Assembly: GCA_965246855.1 (NCBI GenBank)
Contig: CBDFFP010000005.1
Coordinates: 434,001-498,000, forward strand
DNA: 64,000 bases
Source: UBA1952 sp965246855
GTDB taxonomy: Bacteria; Bacteroidota; Bacteroidia; Chitinophagales; Chitinophagaceae
Direction of reading: 5' to 3'
The notes under the pieces were generated by a model. The model did not search any database, was not told the DNA's origin, and saw nothing but the letters and a program-made list of their open reading frames with translations. A program made the translations under genes and the position numbers. Shown here one piece after another: positions 34,995-45,509 of the stretch (its first letter is position 1; each line of letters begins with the position of its first letter).

Positions 34995-36083
34995 TTAATA
35001 CCCTCCTTCTGGCCGGTAAGGCGCGCCGTTGCCGACTTCAAACCGCGGACACAGAACCTGGTCGGTTGCCTGGTCTTTGCGCGGGAACATGCCCCGCATA
35101 AAGAGCGATACTTCCATGGTGTTGCCCAATACCTGCCGCGCGCTATTTGTGTTGTACTCATAGCTGGCTGCCACGGCGATGTTGCGGAAGTCTATTTTCA
35201 CCGTCGGGATAATGGCATCTCCTACTCTGTAAAAGGCACCCGCCGACAGCGCTAAGTTGCGGCTTTCGTTGTAGGCATCGCGGGAATAATAGGTAAGCAA
35301 TCCACCCCCAATCCACTCCTGATAGGGATGCTGATTGGTATAGTTGAAGTGCGTTGTAAGCCCGATATTGTCTGTTAGCAACACCGAGAGGCCCATCTGC
35401 GCAGAATACTTTCCGGTGAGTTTGCTAAAGGTCTGGTTGTTATTGTTCTGCGTAAACGTCTCGTTGGGCCGGGTGATGTGGTAAGCCGACAGACCGACGT
35501 AATAATTGGCCCGGCGCGCCCTGCCAATAGATGAGTTGAAGGAGACTCCTGCGTTCAAGTCAAACTGATTAACCTTGACATTGGCAAAATTCTCGTTGGT
35601 GCTCAGACCGGGATCATAGGTGCTGCCGTTGTACTGGCTGTTGGTGGTTACGTTGGAAGCGATAAAAGACCGCTGGATATAACTAGCTCCAAAGCCCGCG
35701 CTGATGTAGGAGTTGTGCTCGTCGTTCAGGTGCTTGTTGTAGTTCACCGTCGGCATTATTTGCAACGTACTCAGCGAGATAGCGCCCGCTTTGTCGTAGA
35801 CCACGGCCAGCCCGTAAGAGAAGTAATCGTTGGTGGTAGCGCTGAGGCGCGTACGCGCCTCAGCGGATACCAGCATGGTTTGAAAAGAGTTGGTGAGGCT
35901 GCTCCACTGATTGCGATACAGCGCGCCCACTTTGTAGTCGCCGCTGAAGATGCCTGTTAGGGCTGGGTTCCGGAGCGCGGCGTTCTCGTAGAACTGTGCA
36001 AAGCGGGCATCCTGCGCCGTTGCGTTCCCGGCCATCAGGGCCAGAAGGAAAGACGCTTTCACCACACTTTTAAAAAGGCTCAT
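34995..36083 (-). CDS. PorP/SprF family T9SS outer-membrane protein
   Basis: The 362-residue product starts with a signal peptide (SFLLALMAGNATAQ) followed by ARFAQFYENAALRNPALTG, the hallmark opening of PorP/SprF proteins, and then a series of membrane beta strands (YNKHLNDEHNSYISAGFGAS and similar). SprF in gliding bacteria is needed for surface display of SprB through type IX secretion. It sits 32 bp downstream of the giant PKD adhesin on the same strand, the usual sprB-sprF arrangement, so its client is probably that protein. Confidence 0.92.
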   Translation of the reverse strand: MSLFKSVVKASFLLALMAGNATAQDARFAQFYENAALRNPALTGIFSGDYKVGALYRNQWSSLTNSFQTMLVSAEARTRLSATTNDYFSYGLAVVYDKAGAISLSTLQIMPTVNYNKHLNDEHNSYISAGFGASYIQRSFIASNVTTNSQYNGSTYDPGLSTNENFANVKVNQFDLNAGVSFNSSIGRARRANYYVGLSAYHITRPNETFTQNNNNQTFSKLTGKYSAQMGLSVLLTDNIGLTTHFNYTNQHPYQEWIGGGLLTYYSRDAYNESRNLALSAGAFYRVGDAIIPTVKIDFRNIAVAASYEYNTNSARQVLGNTMEVSLFMRGMFPRKDQATDQVLCPRFEVGNGAPYRPEGGY

Positions 36084-36115
36084 GAATCTTGTGTTTGTTG
36101 CGGTAAAAAGAAGGA

Positions 36116-39100
36116 TTAACGGATAATGGTGATGTCCCCATTCATGGTCAGCGGATCATTGCTTTCACATACACCTTCCAGGATCCAGACATAGGTATCC
36201 GGTTTCAGGGGCTGGCCTTTGTAGATGCCGTCCCAACCTGATACTTCATCGTTGAGGGTGATGTTCTGCGCTTCATACACCAGATCACCCCAGCGGCTGT
36301 AGATACGGAACGAATTAATCGTCCGCAGTCCGTTGCCGCGCGGATAGAAGCGGTCGTTCTGTCCGTCACCGTTCGGCGTGAACGTATTCGGCATAAAAAT
36401 CTGACTGCTGCCGCAACGGGTGAAGAGTGATACGCTGTCGGTTCCTTCACAACCATAGGTCGTAAGGCCATGAAGGGTGTAGGTGATGGTGTTGCGCGGG
36501 GTAACTACCGGATTCAGGCAATCGTTGCAGCTGAGGAAGTCCACCGGCGTCCAGTAGTAACGAACAACCTCTGCAGGCACGCTGCCATTCAGCGTTACGC
36601 TTTGGCCGGTAACCACATTGACATCCACGCCTGCGTTCACCACCGGAATCGGCACAACCTGAACGGTTACAGAAAGAGTGTCTGTATAACAGTCGGCATT
36701 GGAGACCGCCACACGATACGTGGTTGTTTGCGATGGACTGGCCGTCGGGTTGGCAATGCGCGGATTAGACAAAGTAAAGGCAGGCGTCCACAGATAAGAA
36801 GTACCGCCAGTAGCCCGCAAACGAACAGAGCTTCCTGCGCAAATAATGGTATCTGCTGTCACAGTAATCGTGTCGCGTGGTATGGTAGTCAGCGTCAGCG
36901 TGTCGGTATTGACGCATCCAAATGCGTCGGTTCCGGTTATGACGTAGGTTGTGGAGTCGTAAATGGTAGCAACAGGATTGTTACAAGCAGTACAAGACAG
37001 CCCGGTTGCCGGTGACCACACATAAGAGGAAGCACCAAATACTTTAAGCGGGGTTGGTACGCCTGCACAAATCGAGCGGTCGGGGCCGGCGGTAACCGTC
37101 GGCAGCGGATTTACACTTACTTCGGTCTGCTGACGAACGGTGCAGCCTGTAGCGAGTGAGGTAAAGCTCACCGTATAGGTTGTGGTTGCCGTTGGCGAAG
37201 CAACAGGGCTTGAACAAGCCGTACAACTGAGTCCGGTTGAAGGGGTCCAGTTGAAGGTGCCGGTAGCAGAACTGGAAGCCGTAAGCGTTGTGCTGCTGCC
37301 TGCGCAGATAGCAATACCCGAAGGAACAACGGTCAGGTCTGGTTTTGGAATCACCGTAACGTGAACGTAAGCCGTATCGTCGCAAAGGGCTACACCAGAA
37401 CCGATAACGCGGTAAGTGGTTGAGATAATCGGATGTGCTACCGGATCGGTACAGTTGGTGCAGCTCAATCCCGCTGATGGATACCAGCTATACGACAGCG
37501 CACCCGAAGCACGCAGAATGGTAGAGTCGTTTTCACAAATGGTCGTGTCGTCCGCCGCCGCAATCACATTGGCTTTCGGATTCACGATAATGACGCTCTG
37601 TGCAGTAGCCGTGCAGTTTGCAGCCGATTTGGCCGTAACACGGTAGATGGTCGTCGTGGCTGGTGTAGCAACCGGGTTGGCAACGGTTGTGCTGCTCAGC
37701 CCGGCAGTTGGCCCCCAGGTATAGGAAGCCGCATTGCCTGTGGCATTTAGCTGCACACTCTGACCGGCGCAGATAGTAGCTGTATCCGGTGTTACCGATA
37801 CAGTTGGCAACGGATTCACTGTTACAGTTACCGTAGCAGTATCCGAACAGCCATTGGTGCTTCCTACAACTGTATAAGTGGTGGTCGCGTTGGCTAGTGC
37901 ATTCGGATTGGAACAAGTGGTGCAGGTAAGGCCAATATTCGGGCTCCATTGATAAGAAGCTGCACCAGTTGCGTTCAGGTTCGTAGCCGCGCCATAGCAA
38001 ACAACCGGAATAGAAACGGTGGCGTTTACGTTGGGTTTCGGAATCGGATAAACAGATTGATACGCCGTATCGGCACAGCCATTTGGTGCTACGGCTGTGA
38101 TAACGTAGGAAACAGGAGCTGTCAAATTGGAAACCGTCGGATTCGCGATAGCGGTATTGCTTAAGCCGGTTGCAGGCGACCAGTCGAAAATGACCGGGCC
38201 GGTATTGGCGCTGTTGTTATTAACAGCATTCAATTGCGCAGTGCTGCCACTACAAAGGTTGAAGTTGTTCCCCACGGTCAGGTCAGGAGAAGGAAGCACG
38301 GTTACGACCACACTGTCGCTGTCGCGGCAACCGTTCACGTCCGTCGCTATCACTTTATAAGTAGTGGTTACCAGCGGCGCAACGGTTGGGTTAGCAGTGT
38401 TTGGCCTTGTCACCCAAGTGGTCGGCGTCCAGCGATAAGCAGCCGCGCCGGAAGCGGAAAGCGGAATGGTAACACCGGCGCAAATTGTAGTGTCGTTACT
38501 CACGGTGAGCGTTACGCCCGGATAAGTAGTTACTACCACCGTGTCCGTATCGCGACAGCCGTTGAAGTTGATACCAATTGCGTAGTAAGTGATTGCTTCC
38601 GGTATATTGGAGCGGGTCACGGTTGGGTTAGGGGAAGAGTTGCTGCTCAGGTAAGGAGCTGGATTGCCATTGGGCAAATTCCACTCATACCTGTTTGCCA
38701 AACCTATGGGCGCAAAGGTGTATGACTCACCCACACACAGTCCCTGATCGGGGCCGGCATTGATTACCGGAGAACGCCGCACCCTTACCAGCACCGAATC
38801 CGTATCCGCGCACAGGCCGGGATTGGTAACGATTACCGTGTACATTGTAGTAACGGTAGGATTCGCTACCGGGTTAGCAATTGTAGAGTCGCTCAAACCG
38901 GCTCCGGGTGTCCAGTCATAAATCGCACTGGGAGAAACATTGGTGGTGGAAACACTCAACTGCGTGCTGGTGCCGGAGCAGATATTCACGTTCGGGCTTG
39001 CAATAATGGATGGATTTGGGTTCACCGTAATCACCACCGTATCCGAATCTCTACAACTACCCGAACCAAAAGAGCCAATTACCAGATAAGAGGTAGTAGC

Positions 39101-42100
39101 TGTCGGGGTGGCAACCGGGTTAGGAATATTCGGACTTGGCGTCAAGCCGGGAGCCGGGTTGCCATTCGTCAAAGTCCAGGTATAGGAAAGCGCGCCTGTG
39201 GCGTTCAACTGGACACTGTTGCTGGAGCAGATTGCAGTGTCGTTATTGGTAACAACGGTTGGCCGGCTTTGAACATCCACACGAACTGTATCCGTATCTG
39301 TACAGGAGAACACGTTTGTTGCTACTACCTGATAGGTAGTCAAGCTGGTAGGCGAAGCAATTGGGTTTGGAATGGTCGCGTTATTGAGACTCGTTGTAGG
39401 CGTCCACTGGAACGTAAGTCCGGTTGCAGGCGTTACCTGTAATTGAACAGACGTACCCGTGCAAATCGTGGTTGTTCCACTGGGAGTTACTGTAATGCTC
39501 GGACTCGGCTTGATGTTAATTGCCTTTGTAATCGTATCGCTACAATTGCTGGTGAAGATAATCATCCGCACGTTGCGTGTAATTACGGAAGATGTGGTAT
39601 TGGTAAAGGCTTTTACCGGGTTTTGAACATTGGCTGTTGTGCCATCCCCAAAATCCCAACTCCAGGCTGTGCCAACACCTGCGGTGCTGATGGTAGCATC
39701 TGTGAACTGAACAGGTGTTCCGGCACAGGCAGTATCATTAATGGCGGAAGAAATGAAATTCGCAGAGAGCGTCCCTACTTTAATGGTATCCGGATTTACA
39801 ACCCTATTACCGATAACGGCATAATTACAACCAACGGTTCCAATAACAACCAAAGTAGGTACGAACCGGCCTAGGGTGTCATAAGTATGGGTGAAATTTA
39901 AACTGGTTAAGGAGGTAGAATCAACTGTCCCGTCACCAAGGTCATAAATAATTTTAGCAGAGTCAGGATTCGTCAGCCTGAATGGCACCGTTAAGGGCGT
40001 GCAACCGCTTAAAGGCAGACCATAGTCGAATGTAACCAACGGGCCATCTACGGTGACGGTTCTGCTAAAGCTATCTGTACAACCCGTTGGCGTAGTGGCT
40101 ATCAATTTAATAACAAATGTTCCAGCTAAGGTGTAGGTAACCGTAGGGTTACGAACCGTAGAGGTTCTTCCATCACCAAAGCTCCAGTTGAAAATAGTAC
40201 CATTAGGTGTGGTTGTACGAACAGCAGGCCTAACCCCAACAAGAGGCGGACAGGCTGCAAAGGAATCGTTTAGGGTAAAGAACGACGGGTTACCTACAAT
40301 GCTAATGTTCGTAGTAGTCGCCCCATTACTTGTATCCCTACACCCACCCGGGCTGATGGCAACAATTTTTACGTTATAAGAACCAGGAGTCGCGTAAGCA
40401 TGTCTGACAGGTGTGTCTTGGGTAGTGGCAAATTGCGCACCATCACCAAAAAGCCATACAAAGCTTGCGCCGCCCGTAGAATTGTTGTTGAATGTGATAG
40501 ACTCATTTACGCAACGTTGAAGGCTTCCCACGACAGTAAGGGCGGCGTTTGGCTGCTCCGGATTGATATAGCCAATCTTTGTTTCCACATCTGTGCAACC
40601 AAAATTATCTGTTACCTGAAGGCTTACATTATAACTACCTGTGAGTGCGGGATAGAGATGTTTAACAACAGGCGCATTACCCGAACGCGTATTGCCATCG
40701 CCAAAGGTCCATGTACGGGAAGTCGTTGTGCCACCCGCCGACATGGTGCTTATATCGGTGAAAGTAACGGAATCTCCGGCGCAGGGAACGAGCGGGGAGG
40801 CAACGAAATTAGCCACAACACCCCGGACGTTAATAAACGCGTTTTGCGTCAGCGAATCGCGACAACCCAAGCTGTCAATCGTAACAAGCTTTACGTTATA
40901 GATGCCTACATTCGGGAAAATGCGCGATAAGGGTGTCGTGCCCGTGTTGCCGGTGGTATCCCTAAGACCAGTTGTGGTATTGATAAAATCCCACCGCGCG
41001 GCCTGAATGCCTGTCCGGTCTCTCAAGGTAAGGATGGTAGAGCCGTTGGGGCAAAGTGTATCTTTCCGGGGAGCATTGATGCTAAAGAACGTATCGTTAT
41101 TCAGAACAGGTACAAAGCGTGTGAGCTTCGACGAGCAAGTACCATCTGACACGGTAAGCGTTACTGCATACCGACCATAATTCGCATAGGTGTGAGTAGG
41201 ATTGGCTGTAGGTACAGGCGCGCTGCCATCCCCGAAATCCCAAGAATAAGTTGTTTCCCGCAAGGACGAAGTTCCATCAAAAGCTATCGCTAGTTTATTG
41301 GCACAGTTCGGCGCATTATAAGTAAACAGCGCCCGCGGGCCGGAACCGCTCAACACATTGAGTAACGTGGTTGTGTCCTTACACCCATCATTGTTGGTTA
41401 CCAGTGTTACTGACTTGTTCGTAAAGGGAGCAACTGTATTGGCAATGCGGTAAGTAGTATCCGGTCCTTGTGTTCCAAAAACGGTGAAATTGGCTACCCC
41501 TTGAATCGTCCAGATATATTTTGTGCCTGCAGGGCCGGGTGTGTTAGGACTAAAATTAATTGCGCTGTCCAAACAAACAGTGCCTGAAGGTGTAACCGTA
41601 AAGCCGGAATTTACCCGCGTTCCTATTGTGATCGGTTGCGTGTAAGTTGCCGAGCAACCACCCTGTGTAGCACTGACTGTTAATGTATATCCGCCGGGGT
41701 TGGCATATACAAAACTTGTGGTGTCGGCTGTTGTTGTTGTTGGGTTTGGATTCCCAGGACCACCAGCCGCTCCAAAATTCCAGGTGATACTTCGCGTCGC
41801 GGGAGGTGCGGGAGGCGCGCCTGTAATAATTGCCTTAAAAAACACGCGGGAACCGCCACATTGGTTTCCGGTTACGATTACGTTTATATCCGCTGAACCT
41901 ACTTTGATCTGTGTAGGTACAGACGTATTAGAACAGGCAGCAATATTGGTCGCCGTAAGGAATACCTGGTAAATTCCGTTGGTCGTAAAATTGTAAGTTA
42001 GATTTGTAGAGGTAGGGTTAGCAGGAGCAGGAGAGATAGGATTGCCAGTACTCTGATCTACAATCTGCCAAACATACGTTGTTCCTGCGCCTCCGGGTGT

Positions 42101-43321
42101 GGTGGTATTGGTGAAGGTCACCGGGAAAGGAAAGGTACAGGAAGCGATTGCGCTCGCCGTAAAACTAGCCGCAGGTGGGTCAAGTACGGTAATGTTCTTG
42201 CTAACTGTACTCGTACAACTTTGACGCACACTGGTAAGCGTTACAGTATAAGTTCCGGCAGCAGAATATGTATAGGACGGACTAATATCCGTACTTGTTC
42301 CGCCATCTCCAAAATCCCACGAAAAGTTTACGGTTGGATCAAATGGATCCGGCGTAGTTGTGTTGGTGAAGGTAGCTGCCGCATTGACACACACATTAGC
42401 AGGAGCCGTAAAATTGGCTACCGTTCCACCTACCGTAGCATTTATCGTCTGATAAGCTGTATCATTACAAGCACCATTGGTCACTACTAATCGAACTGTA
42501 TAAGTACCTGGTGTACTATAAGACCGTATAAAACTGTTTACAGAAACAGAAGAATCTGCCGTTCCATCGCCAAAATTCCATTTATTAGGAAATGTAGCTC
42601 CCGTACTTTGAATACTATTAAAACTAACCAAGGCAGTATTACAGCTAAAAACCGAACCCAAACTAAAAGCAGCAACAGGACTGGCTATTACATTGATATA
42701 ATTTGTTTTCTGCAAAGCGGTCGTACAACCAGCAGCATTAATAGCTGTCAGAATTACAGGATAGTTACCAGGAGTAGTATAAGTGTAAGGTTGCGTTACT
42801 GTAGTGTTTACACTGGTAATTCCTGCACCGTTACCATTCCCAAAATCCCAGAAATACCTTATCGCTCCCGGAACAGCCGGTGTGTTAGTCACAGTACCGG
42901 TAAAAACAACCGATTTAGGCGCACAGGAGGTAGAGCTGTCGTCCGCCACAAAAGAAACCGCCGGTTTCGCAAAAGCCACAATATTTTTGAAAGCGCTGTC
43001 CTGTTGTGTTCCGTTGGAAACAACAAGCTTAACGGTGTAAGTTCCCGGATTTAAGTAAGTAGTAGAGGAAGTTACCCCACTACCAAAACCGCCGTTGCCG
43101 AAAGTCCACCGATAAGTAAGCGTCCCGGGGCCGGTGGAAGAAGAGGCATCAAAGTTTACGGCATCCGGCGCGCAAATGGACATATTGCTGGCGGTAAAAC
43201 TCGCCGTCACCTGCGCGCGCGCGCCTATGGCACCGGCAAAAACCAAGAGCAGCGTAGCGAGCCACTTGGAGAAAATACCGCCGGAAAAAGTCTTGATTGG
43301 ATTTGTGGAAATCTCAGTCAT
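36116..43321 (-). CDS. Giant PKD-repeat adhesin with T9SS type B sorting domain
   Basis: The 2401-residue product has a signal peptide (LATLLLVFAGAIGARAQ). From about 35 to 1260 there are roughly fourteen PKD modules, marked by WDFGDG-type boxes (WTFGNG, WNFGDG, WLFGDG, WSFGDG). From about 1260 to 2290 follow some thirteen Ig-like modules of about 75-85 residues with the frame ICAGxSVxLxATG...ATTTTYxVxxxxxxGCxDTxxVxV. The last 95 residues are the gliding-motility-associated CHU_C type B sorting domain (IFMPNTFTPNGDGQNDRFYP, RWGDLVYE, GWDGIYKGQPL, GDITIIR). It is exported by T9SS to the cell surface with help from the downstream PorP/SprF protein and may mediate adhesion or gliding. AT-rich and repetitive, so copy number may vary between strains. 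Confidence 0.93.
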   Translation of the reverse strand: MTEISTNPIKTFSGGIFSKWLATLLLVFAGAIGARAQVTASFTASNMSICAPDAVNFDASSSTGPGTLTYRWTFGNGGFGSGVTSSTTYLNPGTYTVKLVVSNGTQQDSAFKNIVAFAKPAVSFVADDSSTSCAPKSVVFTGTVTNTPAVPGAIRYFWDFGNGNGAGITSVNTTVTQPYTYTTPGNYPVILTAINAAGCTTALQKTNYINVIASPVAAFSLGSVFSCNTALVSFNSIQSTGATFPNKWNFGDGTADSSVSVNSFIRSYSTPGTYTVRLVVTNGACNDTAYQTINATVGGTVANFTAPANVCVNAAATFTNTTTPDPFDPTVNFSWDFGDGGTSTDISPSYTYSAAGTYTVTLTSVRQSCTSTVSKNITVLDPPAASFTASAIASCTFPFPVTFTNTTTPGGAGTTYVWQIVDQSTGNPISPAPANPTSTNLTYNFTTNGIYQVFLTATNIAACSNTSVPTQIKVGSADINVIVTGNQCGGSRVFFKAIITGAPPAPPATRSITWNFGAAGGPGNPNPTTTTADTTSFVYANPGGYTLTVSATQGGCSATYTQPITIGTRVNSGFTVTPSGTVCLDSAINFSPNTPGPAGTKYIWTIQGVANFTVFGTQGPDTTYRIANTVAPFTNKSVTLVTNNDGCKDTTTLLNVLSGSGPRALFTYNAPNCANKLAIAFDGTSSLRETTYSWDFGDGSAPVPTANPTHTYANYGRYAVTLTVSDGTCSSKLTRFVPVLNNDTFFSINAPRKDTLCPNGSTILTLRDRTGIQAARWDFINTTTGLRDTTGNTGTTPLSRIFPNVGIYNVKLVTIDSLGCRDSLTQNAFINVRGVVANFVASPLVPCAGDSVTFTDISTMSAGGTTTSRTWTFGDGNTRSGNAPVVKHLYPALTGSYNVSLQVTDNFGCTDVETKIGYINPEQPNAALTVVGSLQRCVNESITFNNNSTGGASFVWLFGDGAQFATTQDTPVRHAYATPGSYNVKIVAISPGGCRDTSNGATTTNISIVGNPSFFTLNDSFAACPPLVGVRPAVRTTTPNGTIFNWSFGDGRTSTVRNPTVTYTLAGTFVIKLIATTPTGCTDSFSRTVTVDGPLVTFDYGLPLSGCTPLTVPFRLTNPDSAKIIYDLGDGTVDSTSLTSLNFTHTYDTLGRFVPTLVVIGTVGCNYAVIGNRVVNPDTIKVGTLSANFISSAINDTACAGTPVQFTDATISTAGVGTAWSWDFGDGTTANVQNPVKAFTNTTSSVITRNVRMIIFTSNCSDTITKAINIKPSPSITVTPSGTTTICTGTSVQLQVTPATGLTFQWTPTTSLNNATIPNPIASPTSLTTYQVVATNVFSCTDTDTVRVDVQSRPTVVTNNDTAICSSNSVQLNATGALSYTWTLTNGNPAPGLTPSPNIPNPVATPTATTSYLVIGSFGSGSCRDSDTVVITVNPNPSIIASPNVNICSGTSTQLSVSTTNVSPSAIYDWTPGAGLSDSTIANPVANPTVTTMYTVIVTNPGLCADTDSVLVRVRRSPVINAGPDQGLCVGESYTFAPIGLANRYEWNLPNGNPAPYLSSNSSPNPTVTRSNIPEAITYYAIGINFNGCRDTDTVVVTTYPGVTLTVSNDTTICAGVTIPLSASGAAAYRWTPTTWVTRPNTANPTVAPLVTTTYKVIATDVNGCRDSDSVVVTVLPSPDLTVGNNFNLCSGSTAQLNAVNNNSANTGPVIFDWSPATGLSNTAIANPTVSNLTAPVSYVITAVAPNGCADTAYQSVYPIPKPNVNATVSIPVVCYGAATNLNATGAASYQWSPNIGLTCTTCSNPNALANATTTYTVVGSTNGCSDTATVTVTVNPLPTVSVTPDTATICAGQSVQLNATGNAASYTWGPTAGLSSTTVANPVATPATTTIYRVTAKSAANCTATAQSVIIVNPKANVIAAADDTTICENDSTILRASGALSYSWYPSAGLSCTNCTDPVAHPIISTTYRVIGSGVALCDDTAYVHVTVIPKPDLTVVPSGIAICAGSSTTLTASSSATGTFNWTPSTGLSCTACSSPVASPTATTTYTVSFTSLATGCTVRQQTEVSVNPLPTVTAGPDRSICAGVPTPLKVFGASSYVWSPATGLSCTACNNPVATIYDSTTYVITGTDAFGCVNTDTLTLTTIPRDTITVTADTIICAGSSVRLRATGGTSYLWTPAFTLSNPRIANPTASPSQTTTYRVAVSNADCYTDTLSVTVQVVPIPVVNAGVDVNVVTGQSVTLNGSVPAEVVRYYWTPVDFLSCNDCLNPVVTPRNTITYTLHGLTTYGCEGTDSVSLFTRCGSSQIFMPNTFTPNGDGQNDRFYPRGNGLRTINSFRIYSRWGDLVYEAQNITLNDEVSGWDGIYKGQPLKPDTYVWILEGVCESNDPLTMNGDITIIR

Positions 43322-43408
43322 ATGCGTCAGTTGTTCTAAAAAAACGTTGAAATCGGGAAATTTGTTTACAAAGTAATCAAATTATAGTTGGCCTTGCGTG
43401 CATTCTGA

Positions 43409-43416
43409 CAAATTTA
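43409..43416 (-). promoter_or_regulatory. Candidate promoter of giant adhesin
   Basis: The minus strand reads TAAATTTG, an exact -7 box match, 88 bp upstream of the adhesin start; no good -33 element is seen. Confidence 0.35.
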
Positions 43417-43450
43417 TTATTGCTTAATGCAGCTGATGACTAATTTTTGA

Positions 43451-44176
43451 TCAAGAGGAAGCTAAAAGACAGTGCCGGTACATCCGCACCGTATTTTCTA
43501 AACCATAATAAAGCGCATCGCTTACCAGCGCGTGCCCGATAGATACTTCTAAAAGCGGGGGAAGGTTTTGGACGAAAAACCGCAGGTTTTGCAAGTCCAG
43601 ATCATGACCCGCATTCACGCCCAGCCCAATTTCCTGTGCTCTTTCCACTGCCCGCCGGTAAGGCGCAATTGCCGCTTCGGGAGCCTGAGGGAATCCTTTT
43701 GCGTAAGCCTCCGTATAAAGCTCAATCCGGTCTGCCCCGGTCTGCGCCGCGCCTTCCACCATCACCTCGTCTGCATCCACAAACACGGAGACGCGGATGC
43801 CTTCTTTTTTGAAAACGGAAATCACGTCCCGAAGATAAGCCTTTTCGGCGAGCGTATCCCAACCGTGGTTCGAAGTAAGTTGCCCCGCCGTATCCGGGAC
43901 TAGCGTTACCTGCGCGGGTTTCACTTCCAACACCAGCGCCACAAATGTCTCTTCTTTGGGATTGCCTTCAATGTTAAACTCCGTCTGCAACAGCGGCGCA
44001 AGCGCGCGCACGTCGGCATAACGGATATGCCGCTCGTCGGGTCGGGGATGAACCGTAATGCCCTCTGCACCAAATGTCTCTATATCGCGCGCCACTTTCA
44101 CCAGATTGGGGTTGTTGCCGCCCCGGCTGTTGCGCAGGGTAGCTATCTTGTTGATATTGACGGAAAGACGGGTCAT
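43451..44176 (-). CDS. pdxJ: Pyridoxine 5'-phosphate synthase
   Basis: The 241-residue TIM-barrel enzyme shows PdxJ signatures: LSVNINKIATLRNSRGGNNP at the start, GITVHPRPDERHIR with the catalytic His pair, FNIEGNP, LVPD, ELYTEAYAKGF, GVNAGHDL and EVSIGHALV for phosphate binding. It condenses 1-deoxy-D-xylulose 5-phosphate with 3-amino-2-oxopropyl phosphate to pyridoxine 5'-phosphate, the last step of the DXP-dependent vitamin B6 pathway. It stands alone between the adhesin (same strand) and the divergent isoaspartyl peptidase gene. Confidence 0.95.
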   Translation of the reverse strand: MTRLSVNINKIATLRNSRGGNNPNLVKVARDIETFGAEGITVHPRPDERHIRYADVRALAPLLQTEFNIEGNPKEETFVALVLEVKPAQVTLVPDTAGQLTSNHGWDTLAEKAYLRDVISVFKKEGIRVSVFVDADEVMVEGAAQTGADRIELYTEAYAKGFPQAPEAAIAPYRRAVERAQEIGLGVNAGHDLDLQNLRFFVQNLPPLLEVSIGHALVSDALYYGLENTVRMYRHCLLASS

Positions 44177-44324
44177 TTTGGAAAATGGTTGGGAAAGTAA
44201 ACCGTAAAATTGCGGCGGTTTTGTCAGAGAAATAGAACCCGGAAGCCAAAGACCGGAATCCAGAAGCCCGAAACCAAGCGGCTAAAGCAAAAGCCCGATA
44301 GTTGTTAAGAGATCATATCATTAT

Positions 44325-44395
44325 CCATCCAACAATTCCAACGGCGTAGCTTTCCAACCTCTCCAACGCGCGAAGCACATCCAACCCTCCAACCT
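44325..44395. repeat. CCAAC-rich repeat upstream of isoaspartyl peptidase
   Basis: Words CATCCAACA, TTCCAAC, CTCCAAC and GCGCGAAGC recur in the 70 bp directly before the start codon at 44396. The same word family makes up the array at 45950-46085 on the other side of that gene, so the gene is bracketed by related repeats. Confidence 0.6.
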
Positions 44396-45316
44396 ATGAT
44401 CTCAATTGCCCTCCACGGCGGCGCAGGCACCATCCCGCAAGGCTCGCTCACACCCGAAAAAGAACAACGCTACCGCAACGCCCTCCAACAAGCCCGCAAC
44501 GCCGGCTATTCCGTTCTTCAAAACGGCGGCAAAGCCCTTGATGCAGTCATCGCCGCCGTCACCGTTTTAGAAGACAATCCGCTGTTCAACGCCGGGTGCG
44601 GCGCCGTATTTACCCACGACGGCACCCATGAAATGGACGCAGCCATTGTCTGTGGAGAAGACCGCCGCACGGGCGCTGTCTGCGGCGTGTCGGGCGTAAA
44701 AAATCCGGTCCAGCTCGCGCGGCTCGTGATGGAAAATTCCGAGCACGTGCTGCTTTCCGGACGCGGCGCAGAAGCGTTCGCCAAAGCGCAGAACGCGGCT
44801 TTTGAAGAAGAAGATTATTTCTACGATGCGCTGCGCTATCAGCAGTGGCAGGAAGCCGTAAAGGCCGACCGCGTACAGCTCGACCACGCGCCGGAAACGC
44901 CAAAAAAAATGGGAACGGTAGGCTGTGTGACCTTGGATGCAAATGGCAATCTGGCAGCGGCTACTTCCACCGGCGGCCTCACCAACAAACGCTGGGGCCG
45001 CATCGGCGACACGCCCATCATTGGCGCGGGAACCTGGGCCGATAATGAAACCTGCGCCGTCTCCTGCACCGGCGTCGGCGAGTATTTCCTGCGCGCGGTC
45101 GTAGGTCATGAAATCCACGCGCTGATGCAATACAAAGGGCTTTCCCTGCAAGCTGCCTGCGACGAAGTGGTGATGAAGCAACTGGTAAAAACCGGCGGCG
45201 AAGGCGGCCTCGTAGCCGTGAATGCAAAAGGCGAAGTGGCACTCGTTTTCAACTCCGAAGGCATGTACCGCGCTTGGAAAAATGATGGCGGCGAAGGCGT
45301 GGAAATCTACCGGTAA
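44396..45316 (+). CDS. iaaA: Isoaspartyl peptidase/L-asparaginase (Ntn hydrolase)
   Basis: The 306-residue product is a plant-type asparaginase family Ntn-hydrolase: HGGAGTIP at the N-terminus, the autoproteolytic site KKMGTVGCV with Thr174 as the nucleophile freed by self-cleavage, then STGGLTNKRWGRIGDTPIIG binding the aspartyl group and TGVGEYFLR. The enzyme splits isoaspartyl dipeptides, including beta-Asp-Arg released from cyanophycin by cyanophycinase. Genes for cyanophycinase and cyanophycin synthetase lie just downstream, so it probably completes that pathway. The symbol is by homology. Confidence 0.9.
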   Translation: MISIALHGGAGTIPQGSLTPEKEQRYRNALQQARNAGYSVLQNGGKALDAVIAAVTVLEDNPLFNAGCGAVFTHDGTHEMDAAIVCGEDRRTGAVCGVSGVKNPVQLARLVMENSEHVLLSGRGAEAFAKAQNAAFEEEDYFYDALRYQQWQEAVKADRVQLDHAPETPKKMGTVGCVTLDANGNLAAATSTGGLTNKRWGRIGDTPIIGAGTWADNETCAVSCTGVGEYFLRAVVGHEIHALMQYKGLSLQAACDEVVMKQLVKTGGEGGLVAVNAKGEVALVFNSEGMYRAWKNDGGEGVEIYR

Positions 45317-45509
45317 AGGCGACCAAAAAGCCGCTGCAAGAGGTTTGCGATAGGTATTGGGCTTGTGTTTGCAGATTACGGGCCGGCAAGGGGTGTGGAG
45401 CGGAAGGTTTTTAGCCCGGCAGGGGCACAGGTTTGACTGGTCTCTGTGCAGGAATGTTAAGGTGAAGAAAGCCCCGGGCGGAACGCAGGTTCCGCGGAAA
45501 CTGCGTTCC

